Shown: positions 42,431 to 52,216 of the stretch, piece by piece
Layout of the letters: the number at the start of each line of letters is the position of its first letter
Numbering within the stretch: position 1 is the stretch's first letter
Origin: Mycolicibacterium rhodesiae
Lineage (GTDB): Bacteria; Actinomycetota; Actinomycetes; Mycobacteriales; Mycobacteriaceae
DNA: 64,000 nt
NCBI RefSeq assembly: GCF_002086695.1
Contig: NZ_MVIH01000002.1
Coordinates: forward strand, 646,406-710,405
Direction of reading: 5' to 3'
Translations under genes and position numbers: made by a program
Notes under the pieces: model-generated
What the model was told of the DNA's origin: nothing
What the model saw: only the letters and a program-made list of their open reading frames with translations
The model's database searches: none

Positions 42431-42853
42431 TCAGGCAGGCGGGTAGACGCCCATGCCCTTGGCCTTCTCGGTCTGCCAGAAGATGTCCGAGATCTGGTCG
42501 ATGGTCGCGAGCAGCTTCTCGGCCGTGGCGGCGTCGGTCGACTTCTTGACGTCGCCGGCACCGTGCACGCCGTCCCAGAACAGCTGGTGCAGGTTCGGGA
42601 ACTGCTCGAAGTGCTCCTTGGTGAAGAAGTCGGCCCACAGCACCATCAGGTGATGCTTGACCTCCTCGGCGCGCTGCTCCTTGATCAGGATCGCGCGGGT
42701 CCGGAAGTGCTCGTCATCCGAATCGTTGTACTTCTGGATGGTCTTGAGGCACGACAGTGCCTCGATCTTGGCCTGGGCGGGGTCGTAGACGCCGCAGTAC
42801 AGGTCGCAGTGAGCGTGGGCAGGGGTGGCGTTGGCGAAAAGTCGTTGCAGCAT
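42431..42853 (-). CDS. sodN: Nickel superoxide dismutase
   Basis: A 140-residue Ni-SOD precursor. A 14-residue leader (MLQRLFANATPAHA) is followed by HCDLYCGVYDPAQAKIE: mature His1, Cys2, Cys6, Tyr9 and Glu17 of the nickel hook are present, but Pro5 of the usual HCDLPCGVY is Tyr. The rest is the four-helix bundle (HFRTRAILIKEQRAEEVKHH). It dismutates superoxide in the cytoplasm as a hexamer after sodX cleaves the leader. Its gene is divergent from sodX with only 22 bp between the start codons and is followed by an intrinsic terminator. M. tuberculosis instead has Fe-SodA and CuZn-SodC. Confidence 0.95.
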   Translation of the reverse strand: MLQRLFANATPAHAHCDLYCGVYDPAQAKIEALSCLKTIQKYNDSDDEHFRTRAILIKEQRAEEVKHHLMVLWADFFTKEHFEQFPNLHQLFWDGVHGAGDVKKSTDAATAEKLLATIDQISDIFWQTEKAKGMGVYPPA

Positions 42854-42859
42854 GGCCCT

Positions 42860-42869
42860 AACTTACCCT
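42860..42869. promoter_or_regulatory. Overlapping face-to-face -10 boxes of sodN and sodX
   Basis: On the minus strand TAAGTT (42865-42860) is exactly 6 bases before the sodN ATG (42853). On the plus strand TACCCT (42864-42869) is exactly 6 bases before the sodX ATG (42876). Both fit TANNNT and the two boxes overlap by two bases. The spacing implies leaderless transcripts starting at the A of each ATG. Confidence 0.6.
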
Positions 42870-42875
42870 TTCACC

Positions 42876-43214
42876 ATGCGGGAGAACCATGGGCTCGGTT
42901 CCTGGCCGCTGCGCCGGTTTCGGGTGGTGGAGGAGTCGATGCTGCCAACTCTTCGCCCTGGTGATGGCCTGTTGGCGGTTCGCGCCGGAACTCCGCGTAC
43001 GGGACAACTTCGGGTGTTTCCGGATCCCACCCTGCCGACCCGGTGGTTGATCAAGCGGGTCGGGTCGGTGCGCCGGCGCGGCCGGACCGCGTATTTCGAA
43101 GCGTGCTCGGACAATCCGCTCGCGCCGGGCGTCGTCGACTCGCGACGGTTCGGCTGGGTTTCGGCCGCGGGTTCCTACCGGGTGGTGTGGACGGTCCGCG
43201 GTACACCCGACTGA
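42876..43214 (+). CDS. sodX: SodX, S26-type peptidase that matures Ni-SOD
   Basis: A 112-residue signal-peptidase-like protein; ATG 42876 (MRENHGLGSW) is 22 bp from the divergent sodN start, and a longer in-frame start at 42825 would overlap sodN. Catalytic Ser21 lies in EESMLPTLRPGD and Lys60 in RWLIKRVG, the Ser-Lys dyad of the S24/S26 family. No membrane helix, as expected for cytoplasmic SodX, which removes the SodN leader so that the new N-terminal His binds nickel. Genomic pairing with sodN is the diagnostic context. Confidence 0.92.
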   Translation: MRENHGLGSWPLRRFRVVEESMLPTLRPGDGLLAVRAGTPRTGQLRVFPDPTLPTRWLIKRVGSVRRRGRTAYFEACSDNPLAPGVVDSRRFGWVSAAGSYRVVWTVRGTPD

Positions 43215-43255
43215 GTCCGAGTTTCATTTCCGGGCTATTGAGGTACACGGCGCCC

Positions 43256-43429
43256 ATGGGTATTTCAGACAAGATCAGCAATAAGGTCGACGACGCCGCG
43301 GGCAAGGCCAAAGAGGGCGTCGGTCGCGCCACCGGCGACAAGAGCACCGAGAACGAGGGCAAGCTCGATCAGGCCAAGTCGAGCCTCAAGGACGCCGGCG
43401 AGAAGGTCAAAGACGCCTTCAAGAGCTGA
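43256..43429 (+). CDS. CsbD-like small stress protein
   Basis: A 57-residue charged CsbD-family protein starting at ATG 43256: ISDKISNKVDDAAGKAKEG, TGDKSTENEGKLDQ and KDAGEKVKDAFKS segments. CsbD-like proteins are general-stress induced and of unknown mechanism. No SigF-type -35/-10 pair was evident. It is followed, after a 2-base gap, by a tiny ORF. Confidence 0.85.
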   Translation: MGISDKISNKVDDAAGKAKEGVGRATGDKSTENEGKLDQAKSSLKDAGEKVKDAFKS

Positions 43430-43431
43430 TC

Positions 43432-43584
43432 GTGGAGCTCAGCAAGCAGCCACCCCCCACGCCGGTGGATGCCAGGCAGGCCAGCGAAGAGCAACGCGTT
43501 CTGCAGGACCAGCTGGATCATCAAAACGATGATCCGGCTGGTCCCGGCAAGGTCGACAGGCACCAGGTCGCCGACGAAACCTGA
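43432..43584 (+). CDS. 50-residue small protein after CsbD
   Basis: GTG 43432 begins two bases after the csbD stop and runs to TGA 43582-43584, ending one base before the convergent lytic transglycosylase stop. The product is acidic, Gln/Asp/Pro-rich and disordered-looking (ELSKQPPPTPVDARQ, EEQRVLQDQLDHQND). It has no Cys and no membrane segment. It looks like a genuine small protein coupled to csbD, but it could be chance. Confidence 0.5.
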   Translation: MELSKQPPPTPVDARQASEEQRVLQDQLDHQNDDPAGPGKVDRHQVADET

Positions 43585-43585
43585 G

Positions 43586-44533
43586 CTACTGCGGGTGGGT
43601 GGCCAGGTAGCCGGCGACCGGGATGGGCTCATCGGCCGAATAGCCGATCGGGAGAACGACGTCGCCTTCAGTCGTGACGTAGTAGACATCCCACTGGTAG
43701 AAGCCTGCGAACGTCGCGGGATCAGCCAGGATTGCGGCGTAATCCTTTATCGCAGAGACGTATTCACCGGCGTGGTTGTAGCGGTAAATCGCGCGATCGG
43801 GGTCCGCGCCGAACCCGTTGGCCGCCAGGTAGCGGCCGGCGGCCATGATGCTGTCGTGCGGTGAGCGGATGTCTCCGCCCTCGCCGTGGGCGGCGAATGT
43901 GGACGGCAGGAACTGCATCGGTCCGTCCGCTCCGGCGGTGCTCAGTCCCACGATGCTGCCCAGCCTGGTTTCGACCAGATTGATGGCCGCCAGATAGTTC
44001 CAACCCACCCCGGTGGCCGCCTCCGCCTCGCGGTAGTAGCCGAGCAGTTCGTCGGCCGGAGCCGGGGGCTGGATCCGCCACGCAGGCAGAGTGTCCCGCG
44101 GGTGGGCCATCGCCGCGAGTTGGCGGCGTGCGTCGACGTTGCGGTCGTAGGCGTCGAGCAACTCCGACGGGATCCGTGGCCGGATGATCGAATCCCATTC
44201 GGGATGACGTCCGATGCTGCGGTAGGCGACCTGCTGACGACGCGCGGCCGCGACGAGCGCGGGCTGCGATGTCGATGGATCACGAATGGCCAACTCGTCG
44301 GCGACCAGGTCGTCGGCGAGCTGAGCGGGATCGGGCGCCAGCCTGGGCTGGGCGCCCACCGGCGCGGCCGGCGCTGCGACGTCGGTGGCCTCTGTGGCGG
44401 GCTGTGGCGGGACGGTCGGCGTCGCCGTGGAGTCGGTGCAGCCGACGGACGCGCACACCAGCACCGCGACGGCGAGCAGCCCGCCACGCCGCAGCGCGCG
44501 GACAGCGGACGAAGTCACGCGGGTGCCGTTCAT
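43586..44533 (-). CDS. Lytic transglycosylase lipoprotein
   Basis: A 315-residue lipoprotein. Lipobox ASVGC places the acylated Cys at residue 32. A Thr/Pro-rich linker precedes a lysozyme-fold transglycosylase domain with GWNYLAAINLVETRLG (catalytic Glu188), GADGPMQFLPSTF and IYRYNHAGEYVSAI, the classic SLT motif order. It cuts peptidoglycan between MurNAc and GlcNAc, forming 1,6-anhydro ends, at the outer face of the membrane. It ends one base from the convergent 50-residue ORF and lies 57 bp from galK. Confidence 0.9.
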   Translation of the reverse strand: MNGTRVTSSAVRALRRGGLLAVAVLVCASVGCTDSTATPTVPPQPATEATDVAAPAAPVGAQPRLAPDPAQLADDLVADELAIRDPSTSQPALVAAARRQQVAYRSIGRHPEWDSIIRPRIPSELLDAYDRNVDARRQLAAMAHPRDTLPAWRIQPPAPADELLGYYREAEAATGVGWNYLAAINLVETRLGSIVGLSTAGADGPMQFLPSTFAAHGEGGDIRSPHDSIMAAGRYLAANGFGADPDRAIYRYNHAGEYVSAIKDYAAILADPATFAGFYQWDVYYVTTEGDVVLPIGYSADEPIPVAGYLATHPQ

Positions 44534-44590
44534 GATGCTGGAGAGGGTATGACATGACGGCCGCCGAGGTTGTCGGTATAGCCGGTACCG

Positions 44591-45712
44591 TCAGCGCTCG
44601 TATGCGGACGCACCGGCTCCGTCGCCGGCCCGGGTCCTGGTGATGACAGGTGCCGGATAGCCGCGCCTGCCCACCTCGTCCCGCACGCTGGCAGCGACGG
44701 TCTCGACCCGTTCGTTGTCGACCAGGCTGATCACACAGCCGCCGAAACCGCCGCCCGTCATTCGTGCCCCGAGCGCACCGGAGGCAACCGCGGTGTCGGC
44801 GATGAGATCGAGGTGTTCGGTGGTGATCTCGAAATCATCACGCATCGAGACATGCGAGTCCGTCAGCACCCGGCCCGCCGCGGTGAAATCCGAAACAGCC
44901 AGTGCATCAACGAAGTCGATGACCCGGCGGTTCTCGGTGACGATATGGCGGGCTCGGCGGGCATCCTCTGGCCCGCTGATCGTCGCCAGTGCCGCCAACC
45001 CCTGGTCCTGCACCTCACGAAGAGTGCCGACCTTCAGCTCGGTGGCGGCCCGCTCGCACGACGCGCGGCGGGCGGCGTATTCGCCGTCAGCGTGCTGGTG
45101 TGCGGCCCGGGAGTCGATCAGCAGCAGCGCAATACCGGACGCGTCGGGATCGAACAGCACCGGCCGGACCGTCAGATTGGCGAAGTCGATCATCTGCGCC
45201 CGCCTCGGCGCACCGTAGAGCACGGCCAATTGGTCGAGCAAACCCGTTGGTGCGCCGACATATTCGTTCTCAGCTCGTTGCGCGATCCGGGCGCGCTCCA
45301 TAAGGTCGACGGAACGGTCGGTGGCGCCGAGCACCGCACCGAGTACCGCGCACTCCAGCGCCGCCGAGGATGCCAGGCCCGCACCGGCCGCCACGCCGCC
45401 CGCGATTGACAACGCGCCGCCGGGAACCGGATGACCCGCCTGCTGCAGCGCCCAGACCACGCCCGCTACGTATGCGGCCCAGCCGGTCACGTCGCCGGGG
45501 GCGGTGCCGAGCGGGAATGTGATCACGTCCGGCTCGCGGTCGCTGCGCACGACCATCGAGTCGCTCTTCTCGGGCTGAAAAGTCACGCGGGTGCGCTCGG
45601 GCAACGCGATGGGCAGGGCGAAACCGAAGTTGTAGTCGGTGTGTTCGCCGATGAGGTTGATACGCCCGGGCGCCGAATAGTGCAGCGTGCCGTCAAGTCT
45701 CGTCATCGTCAT
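44591..45712 (-). CDS. galK: Galactokinase
   Basis: A 373-residue GHMP kinase. [20 protein letters not shown] at residues ~15-34 is the galactokinase signature; GLASSAALE (~114-122) is the ATP loop; [13 protein letters not shown] near 322 is the third GHMP motif. Phosphorylates alpha-D-galactose to galactose-1-phosphate. It overlaps galT by 4 bases (ATGA) as the last gene of the leftward sugar operon. No galE or galM is in the window. Confidence 0.95.
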   Translation of the reverse strand: MTMTRLDGTLHYSAPGRINLIGEHTDYNFGFALPIALPERTRVTFQPEKSDSMVVRSDREPDVITFPLGTAPGDVTGWAAYVAGVVWALQQAGHPVPGGALSIAGGVAAGAGLASSAALECAVLGAVLGATDRSVDLMERARIAQRAENEYVGAPTGLLDQLAVLYGAPRRAQMIDFANLTVRPVLFDPDASGIALLLIDSRAAHQHADGEYAARRASCERAATELKVGTLREVQDQGLAALATISGPEDARRARHIVTENRRVIDFVDALAVSDFTAAGRVLTDSHVSMRDDFEITTEHLDLIADTAVASGALGARMTGGGFGGCVISLVDNERVETVAASVRDEVGRRGYPAPVITRTRAGDGAGASAYER

Positions 45713-46806
45713 GCCGTGCGCACCATCTCGGCGATGGCTTCCGGCCTGACGTCGTTGATGAACGCGTCCATGGCGGATTCCGAGCTCGCCAGGTACTTGA
45801 GCTTGGTGGCGCTGCGCCTCGTCGACATCACTTCGACGTGGAAATAGCCTTCTCGCTGGGCATCGGTGTCTGCGTATTGGTGCAGCGCTGCCATATAGGG
45901 CAACGGCGTGGGGTAGAGACGGTCGAGCCGCTGCAGGATGTCGGAGTACACACGGGTGAACTCGTCGAGCTCCGCGCCGTCGAGGTCGAGCAGATTGTGC
46001 GCGAAGCGGTTCGGATAGATGTGCACCTCGACCGGCCAGCGTGCCGCGAACGGCACGAACGCGGTGAACAACTCAGTGCGCGCGACGATGCGGGCACCGT
46101 CACGCACCTCGTGGGCGAGGACATCGGCGAAAAGATTGGTGCCGGTGCGGGTGCGGTGCGCGCGGGCCGCCTGCAACATCTGCTCGGTGCGGGGCGTCAG
46201 ATACGGGTAGCCGTAGATCTGCCCGTGTGGATGGGTCAGCGTCACACCGATTTCCGCACCGCGGTTCTCGAAACAGAACACCTGCTCGATGCCGGGCGTC
46301 GCGGACAGCTCGGCGGTGCGGTGCCGCCACGCTTCGACGACCAGACGGGCCTGGCGAAAGTCGAGACCTGCGAACGAGCCGGTGTGATCGCTGGAAAAGC
46401 AGATGACCTCGCAACGGCCATGACTCGGTGCGGACACGAAGTCGGCATCCGCCGGATCCGGCAACTGAAAGGCCGACCCCCCTGCCTCGGTCAGGCTGGC
46501 GAAACGGTTCTCGAAAGCGACGACATCGTAATCCGCTGCCGGTATCTCGCTGGTCAGCCCAGACGGTCCGGGACACAGCGGGCACCGGTCGGCAGGCGGC
46601 ATATACGTCCGGTCCTGGCGCAGCGCGGCGATGATCACCCATTGGCCGGTCGTGCGATCAAAACGGAGCTCGGATTGCGCGGCGCAACGTTGCGGCAGGG
46701 AGCGACGATCGGGGACGGGTTCGCAGTCGTGACCGGGCAGGGTGAAGAACAGCAGCTCGCGTCCGTCGGCCAGCGCCCACCGGGTTGGCGACTGGCGGAA
46801 GGTCAC
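45709..46806 (-). CDS. galT: Galactose-1-phosphate uridylyltransferase
   Basis: A 365-residue GalT. The first half has CPLCPG zinc Cys pair and [12 protein letters not shown], and the active site [14 protein letters not shown] carries the catalytic His-Pro-His. GTG start 46806 overlaps the stop of the small ORF by 4 bases (GTGA), and its TGA overlaps galK. Together they convert galactose to galactose-1-phosphate and then UDP-galactose plus glucose-1-phosphate (Leloir pathway). Confidence 0.93.
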   Translation of the reverse strand: MTFRQSPTRWALADGRELLFFTLPGHDCEPVPDRRSLPQRCAAQSELRFDRTTGQWVIIAALRQDRTYMPPADRCPLCPGPSGLTSEIPAADYDVVAFENRFASLTEAGGSAFQLPDPADADFVSAPSHGRCEVICFSSDHTGSFAGLDFRQARLVVEAWRHRTAELSATPGIEQVFCFENRGAEIGVTLTHPHGQIYGYPYLTPRTEQMLQAARAHRTRTGTNLFADVLAHEVRDGARIVARTELFTAFVPFAARWPVEVHIYPNRFAHNLLDLDGAELDEFTRVYSDILQRLDRLYPTPLPYMAALHQYADTDAQREGYFHVEVMSTRRSATKLKYLASSESAMDAFINDVRPEAIAEMVRTA

Positions 46807-47057
46807 TGTGGCGCGCTCTGGCCCTGGCGGCCCGAGGGCCGGCGCAGCGCCCGCTCGCGCTGCGCCCGTTCGCGCTGTGCGGCGCGGGCGGCCAGGATCT
46901 GTTGGTAGCGCAGGACGAGTTGCTCGCGGGTCATCCCGAATTCCGGCAGCACCTGATCGGCGGGAGGCCCACCGTAGGGTGCCCAGCTACGCATAAAGGT
47001 CACGATGTCGTGTTCGAAACGGTCAGCCGGTCCTCCGTACAGCACGTCACGACCCAC
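46803..47057 (-). CDS. Small DUF3263-like protein between ABC permease and galT
   Basis: An 84-residue protein starting at GTG 47057 (or GTG 47045), overlapping the permease stop. FEHDIVTFMRSWAPYGGPP and LPEFGMTREQLVLRYQQILAARAAQ resemble the short helical DUF3263 type found in mycobacteria; this is a weak, by-eye match. The C-terminal AQRERAQRERALRRP is highly basic. Its 4-base overlap with galT ties it to the sugar operon. Possibly a DNA-binding or scaffold peptide. Confidence 0.6.
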   Translation of the reverse strand: MGRDVLYGGPADRFEHDIVTFMRSWAPYGGPPADQVLPEFGMTREQLVLRYQQILAARAAQRERAQRERALRRPSGRQGQSAPQ

Positions 47058-48278
47058 CCTTCTTCTTGTTGTAGATGTCGAAACCGACGGCAGCGAGTAG
47101 GACCAGCCCCTTGATGACTTGCTGTACGTCACTGCCGATCCCGATCAATGACATCCCGTTGTTCAGCACGCCGAGCACGAAGCCGCCGATGATCGCCCCG
47201 AACACGGTGCCGACGCCACCGCTGGCCGAGGCGCCACCGATGAACGCTGCGGCGATGGCCTCCAGCTCCATCCCGATGCCGGCCTGCGGCGTCGCCGAAT
47301 TCAGCCGCGCGGCGAAGAGCAGACCGGCCAGCGCCGACAACAGGCCCATGTTGACGAAAACCAGGAAGGTCACTCTTTTGGTCTTCACGCCGGATAGCCG
47401 CGCCGCCGCCTCGTTTCCGCCCACGGCATAGACCTGCCGGCCAAAGACCGTGCTGCGCATGACAAACGCGTAGACCACGAACGCCAACGCCAGGATGATG
47501 CCGACCACCGGCACACCGCGGTAGCTGGCCAGAAGCATCGTGAAGGCCGCCAGCGCGGCGACGATGCCGACGCACTTCAGCACGAACCAGCCGACCGACG
47601 GTACATCGAATCCGTAGCGCGACTGCGTCCGTCGCTGACGCACTTGTTGCCAGATCGCCGCGATCATGACCAGCACGCCGAGGATGACGGTGGGCCAGTG
47701 GTAGAGGGCCTTGTTGCCGAGCTCTGGTAGGAAGCCGCTGCTGACCTGGCCGAAGCTGCGAGGGAACGGCGCGATCGACTGCCCCTGCAGCAGATACTGT
47801 GTGGCGCCGCGGAAGACCAGCATCCCGGCGAGTGTCACGATGAATGACGGGATTCCGACGTAGGCGATCCAAAAGCCTTGCCAGGCGCCGATCAGCGCCC
47901 CGAGCAGAAGACACATGATCACTGCGGCGGGCCAGGGCATGGCATGGCGGATCATCAGCACCGCGGACATCGCGCCGACGAACCCCGCGATCGATCCGAC
48001 CGACAGATCGATGTGACCTGAGATGATGACGATCACCATCCCGATCGCGAGGATGAGGATGTAACCGTTCTGCTGAACGATGTTGGTGACGTTCAGTGGC
48101 TTCAGCAGGATCCCACTGGTCCAGACTTGGAAGAGGATGACGATCACTGCCAGCGCGGCAACCATGCCGTACTGCCGGAAGTTGCCCTGTAGCACAGTCA
48201 GTAAGCGTCCACTGCCCGGATTCGGCGGTGGCGATGATGGCGGCGTGCTCGCCGCGGTGCTTACCGTCCCGGTGGTGG

Positions 48279-48282
<4 letters not shown>
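47047..48282 (-). CDS. Sugar ABC transporter permease (GguB/MmsB/XylH type)
   Basis: A 411-residue inner-membrane permease with about 10 helices. [17 protein letters not shown] is the EAA-like loop, and [18 protein letters not shown] and [20 protein letters not shown] are the standard permease motifs of the RbsC/XylH family. It overlaps the ATPase gene by 4 bases. With it and the ChvE-like binding protein it imports monosaccharides such as galactose, arabinose, xylose or glucose. The single permease gene forms a homodimer. Confidence 0.92.
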
Positions 48283-49822
<1,540 letters not shown>

Positions 49823-49826
<4 letters not shown>

Positions 49827-50923
49827 GTGAGCTGGCCGGGCTTGTAGTAACCGGAGTCGATCAACACCTTCTGGTAGTTGCTCGCGTCGACACTGACGGG
49901 TTGAAGCAGAAACGCCGGGACCACCTTCACTCCGTTGTCGTACGTTGTGGTGTCGTTGACCTCCGGCTTACCCCCGGTGAGCAATGAATCTGCCATCTGC
50001 ACAGCGGCTTTCGCCAGCTCTCGGGTGTCCTTGAACACCGTTTGGGTCTGCTCGCCGGCGATGATCGACTTCACCGACGCGAGCTCGGCGTCTTGGCCGG
50101 TGACGATCGGCAGCGGATTGGTAGGCGTGCCGTAGCCGGAACTCTTCAGCGCCGAGATCACGCCCAGTGAGATGCCGTCGTAAGGGGAGAGGACCGCGTC
50201 GACCCGTCCGGTGGTGTAGGCCCGGCTGAGCAGGTTGTCCATCCGCGATTGCGCCAGACCACCGTCCCAACGCAGCGTCGCCACCTGGTCGAATGAGGTC
50301 TGACCACTCTTGACGACGAGTTTGCCGCTGTCGAGGTAAGGCTTCAGCACGCTCATTGCGCCGTTGAAAAAGAAAGTCGCGTTGTTGTCGTCGGGCGACC
50401 CGGCGAACAGTTCGATGTTGAACGGGCCCTTACCTTGCGCGACTCCGAGCCGGTCGACGATGTAGGTGGCTTGCAGAACCCCAACCTTGAAGTTGTCGAA
50501 CGTCGCGTAGTAGTCGACGTTCGGCGTTCCGCGGATCAACCGGTCATAGCTGACCACAGGGATCTTCGCGTCGGCGGCGCGCTGAAGCGTATTGGTCAGC
50601 GACGAGCTGTCGATGGGCGCGATGACCAGCACTTTGACGCCCTTGGTGATCATGTTCTCGATCTGCGACACCTGGTTCTGCACCACGTCGTCGCCATACT
50701 GCAGGTCGGGCGTATAGCCGAGTGACTTGAACTGTTCGGCCATGTTGTTGCCGTCGGCGACCCAGCGTTCGGATGACTTCGTCGGCATCGAGATGCCCAC
50801 CGTTCCGGTGCGTTCGCCGCCGTTTCCGGCCGAGTCGGTTGTCGTCGGACGACCGCAGCCGGCACTGGTGAGCGCTGCCACGGCGGCCAGTGCGCCCACT
50901 ATTCGAACGAAGCCGATGCGCAT
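49823..50923 (-). CDS. Sugar-binding lipoprotein (ChvE-like)
   Basis: A 366-residue substrate-binding lipoprotein. Lipobox LTSAGC acylates Cys23. Periplasmic-binding-type I fold: [35 protein letters not shown] and [14 protein letters not shown] are typical of ChvE-like proteins, which bind several aldoses including arabinose, galactose, xylose and glucose. First gene of the leftward operon. Its promoter carries an operator copy (50982-50995) at the predicted start of transcription. Confidence 0.92.
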
Positions 50924-50981
50924 GAAGACCCTCCGTTTGGTCGACTTCCACGACGGTCGCGGAGACCGGCGCGAGCAGTGA

Positions 50982-50995
50982 TGTGAGCGCTAACA
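50982..50995. promoter_or_regulatory. LacI operator O1, TGTGAGCGCTAACA
   Basis: Near-palindrome centred on AGCGCT, followed by TTCAC. It covers the predicted transcription start of the leftward ChvE operon (about 50995). Confidence 0.85.
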
Positions 50996-51001
50996 TTCAC
51001 G

Positions 51002-51031
51002 ATCTTGTGATGCGGCTCACGGCTTTGTCAA
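51002..51031 (-). promoter_or_regulatory. Leftward promoter of the ChvE/galactose operon
   Basis: On the minus strand TTGACA (51031-51026), an 18-base spacer and CAAGAT (51007-51002). The -35 is a perfect consensus; the -10 is weak. Operator O1 begins just downstream. Confidence 0.6.
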
Positions 51032-51049
51032 GACTATGGCCGGAATCGA

Positions 51050-51063
51050 TGTGAGCGCTAACA
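51050..51063. promoter_or_regulatory. LacI operator O2, TGTGAGCGCTAACA
   Basis: Second exact copy, between the two -35 boxes and 5 bases before the rightward -35. It is 68 bp from O1 and 34 bp from O3, centre to centre. Confidence 0.85.
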
Positions 51064-51068
51064 AGTCG

Positions 51069-51098
51069 TTGACACGTTTCGAATGTGAGCGCTAACAT
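51069..51098 (+). promoter_or_regulatory. Rightward promoter of the YtfQ-type/arabinose operon
   Basis: TTGACA (51069-51074), an 18-base spacer, TAACAT (51093-51098; TANNNT). The -10 lies inside operator O3, so bound repressor would block polymerase directly. Predicted start about 51105, leaving a ~99-base leader to GTG 51204. Confidence 0.7.
51084..51097. promoter_or_regulatory. LacI operator O3, TGTGAGCGCTAACA
   Basis: Third exact copy; with its flanks it reads AATGTGAGCGCTAACATT, palindromic at 8 of 9 positions per arm. Overlaps the rightward -10 box. Confidence 0.9.
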
Positions 51099-51203
51099 TC
51101 CACGATGTAACGCCGGTCACAGCTGCTGTCGGGTTGGACGCATCCGGCGGGATTCCCTGCGGCACAACCTGATCCGAGTACTTCAACCATCGAAGGAGTC
51201 GTT

Positions 51204-52190
51204 GTGAAAAGGCTATTCACTGCGGTGCTCGGCATCGCGACGGTAGGTGTCCTCGCAGCGTGTGGCAGCGGCCCGGCACCCGGCGGTGACTCCGGTAGCC
51301 GGACCGCGGGCGGCACGATCACGATGGGCTTCTCCCAGGTGGGTGCCGAGAGCGGGTGGCGCACCGCCAACACCACGTCGATCCAGGACGCGGCCAAGGC
51401 CGCCGGGATCAACCTCAAGTTCTCCGACGCCAACGGCGTGCAGGAAAACCAGATCTCCGCGATTCGCTCCTTCGTACAGCAGCGGGTCGACGTCATTGCC
51501 TTCAGCCCGGTGGTGCGCACCGGCTGGGACGCGGTGTTGCTGGAGGCCAAGAACGCCGGCATCCCGGTGATTCTGACCGACCGCGCGGTCGACACCCAGG
51601 AGAAGGACGTCTACAAGACGTTCCTCGGCGCGGACTTCGTCCAGGAGGGCAAGTGGGCCGGCGAGTGGGTGGTCAAGCAATACGCGGCAACTCCAGGACC
51701 GGTCAACATCGTTCAACTCGAGGGCACCACCGGGTCTGATCCCGCGCTGGAACGCAGCTCCGGCTTCGCCGACGCCATCGCCGCCAACCCCGGACTCAAG
51801 GTGATCGCGTCCCAAACCGGGGACTTCACCCGCTCCGGGGGCAAGCAGGTGATGGAGGCGTTCCTCAAAGCCAATCCGAAGATCGATGTGGTGTTCGCAC
51901 AGAACGACGACATGGCGTTGGGTGCCATCGAAGCAATCCAGGCCGCCGGCCTCAAACCGGGTCAGGACATCAAGATCGTCGCCATCGACGCCACCCATGA
52001 CGGCATGCAGGCGCTCGCCGACGGCAAGCTGAACTTCATCGTCGAATGCAATCCGCTGCTCGGCCCTGAGTTGATGGATCTCGCCAAGAAGGTCGTGGCC
52101 GGTGAGTCCGTGCCCCCTCGTGTCGTCACGCCGGACCAGACCTTCGACCAGCAGCAGGCCGCGGTCGCGCTTCCCGACCGCAAGTACTGA
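51204..52190 (+). CDS. Sugar-binding lipoprotein (YtfQ-like, furanose type)
   Basis: A 328-residue binding protein with lipobox VLAAC (Cys20). GTG 51204 follows GAAGGAG. MGFSQVGAESGWRTANTTSIQ, FSPVVRTGWDAVLLEAK and FAQNDDMALGAIEAIQ match the YtfQ subgroup, whose E. coli member binds galactofuranose and arabinofuranose-like furanoses instead of pyranoses. First gene of the rightward operon, under O2/O3. It gives this genome two importers for arabinose/galactose-like sugars in one regulon. Confidence 0.9.
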   Translation: MKRLFTAVLGIATVGVLAACGSGPAPGGDSGSRTAGGTITMGFSQVGAESGWRTANTTSIQDAAKAAGINLKFSDANGVQENQISAIRSFVQQRVDVIAFSPVVRTGWDAVLLEAKNAGIPVILTDRAVDTQEKDVYKTFLGADFVQEGKWAGEWVVKQYAATPGPVNIVQLEGTTGSDPALERSSGFADAIAANPGLKVIASQTGDFTRSGGKQVMEAFLKANPKIDVVFAQNDDMALGAIEAIQAAGLKPGQDIKIVAIDATHDGMQALADGKLNFIVECNPLLGPELMDLAKKVVAGESVPPRVVTPDQTFDQQQAAVALPDRKY

Positions 52191-52216
52191 CGCGATCGCC
52201 ACCTGAGGATGTCCCG

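Noticed and set aside
50982..51097. Three repeats as a CRISPR or mobile element
   Set aside because: Spacers are of unequal length (54 and 20 bases), repeats are only 14 bp, palindromic, and overlap promoter boxes; operators explain them.
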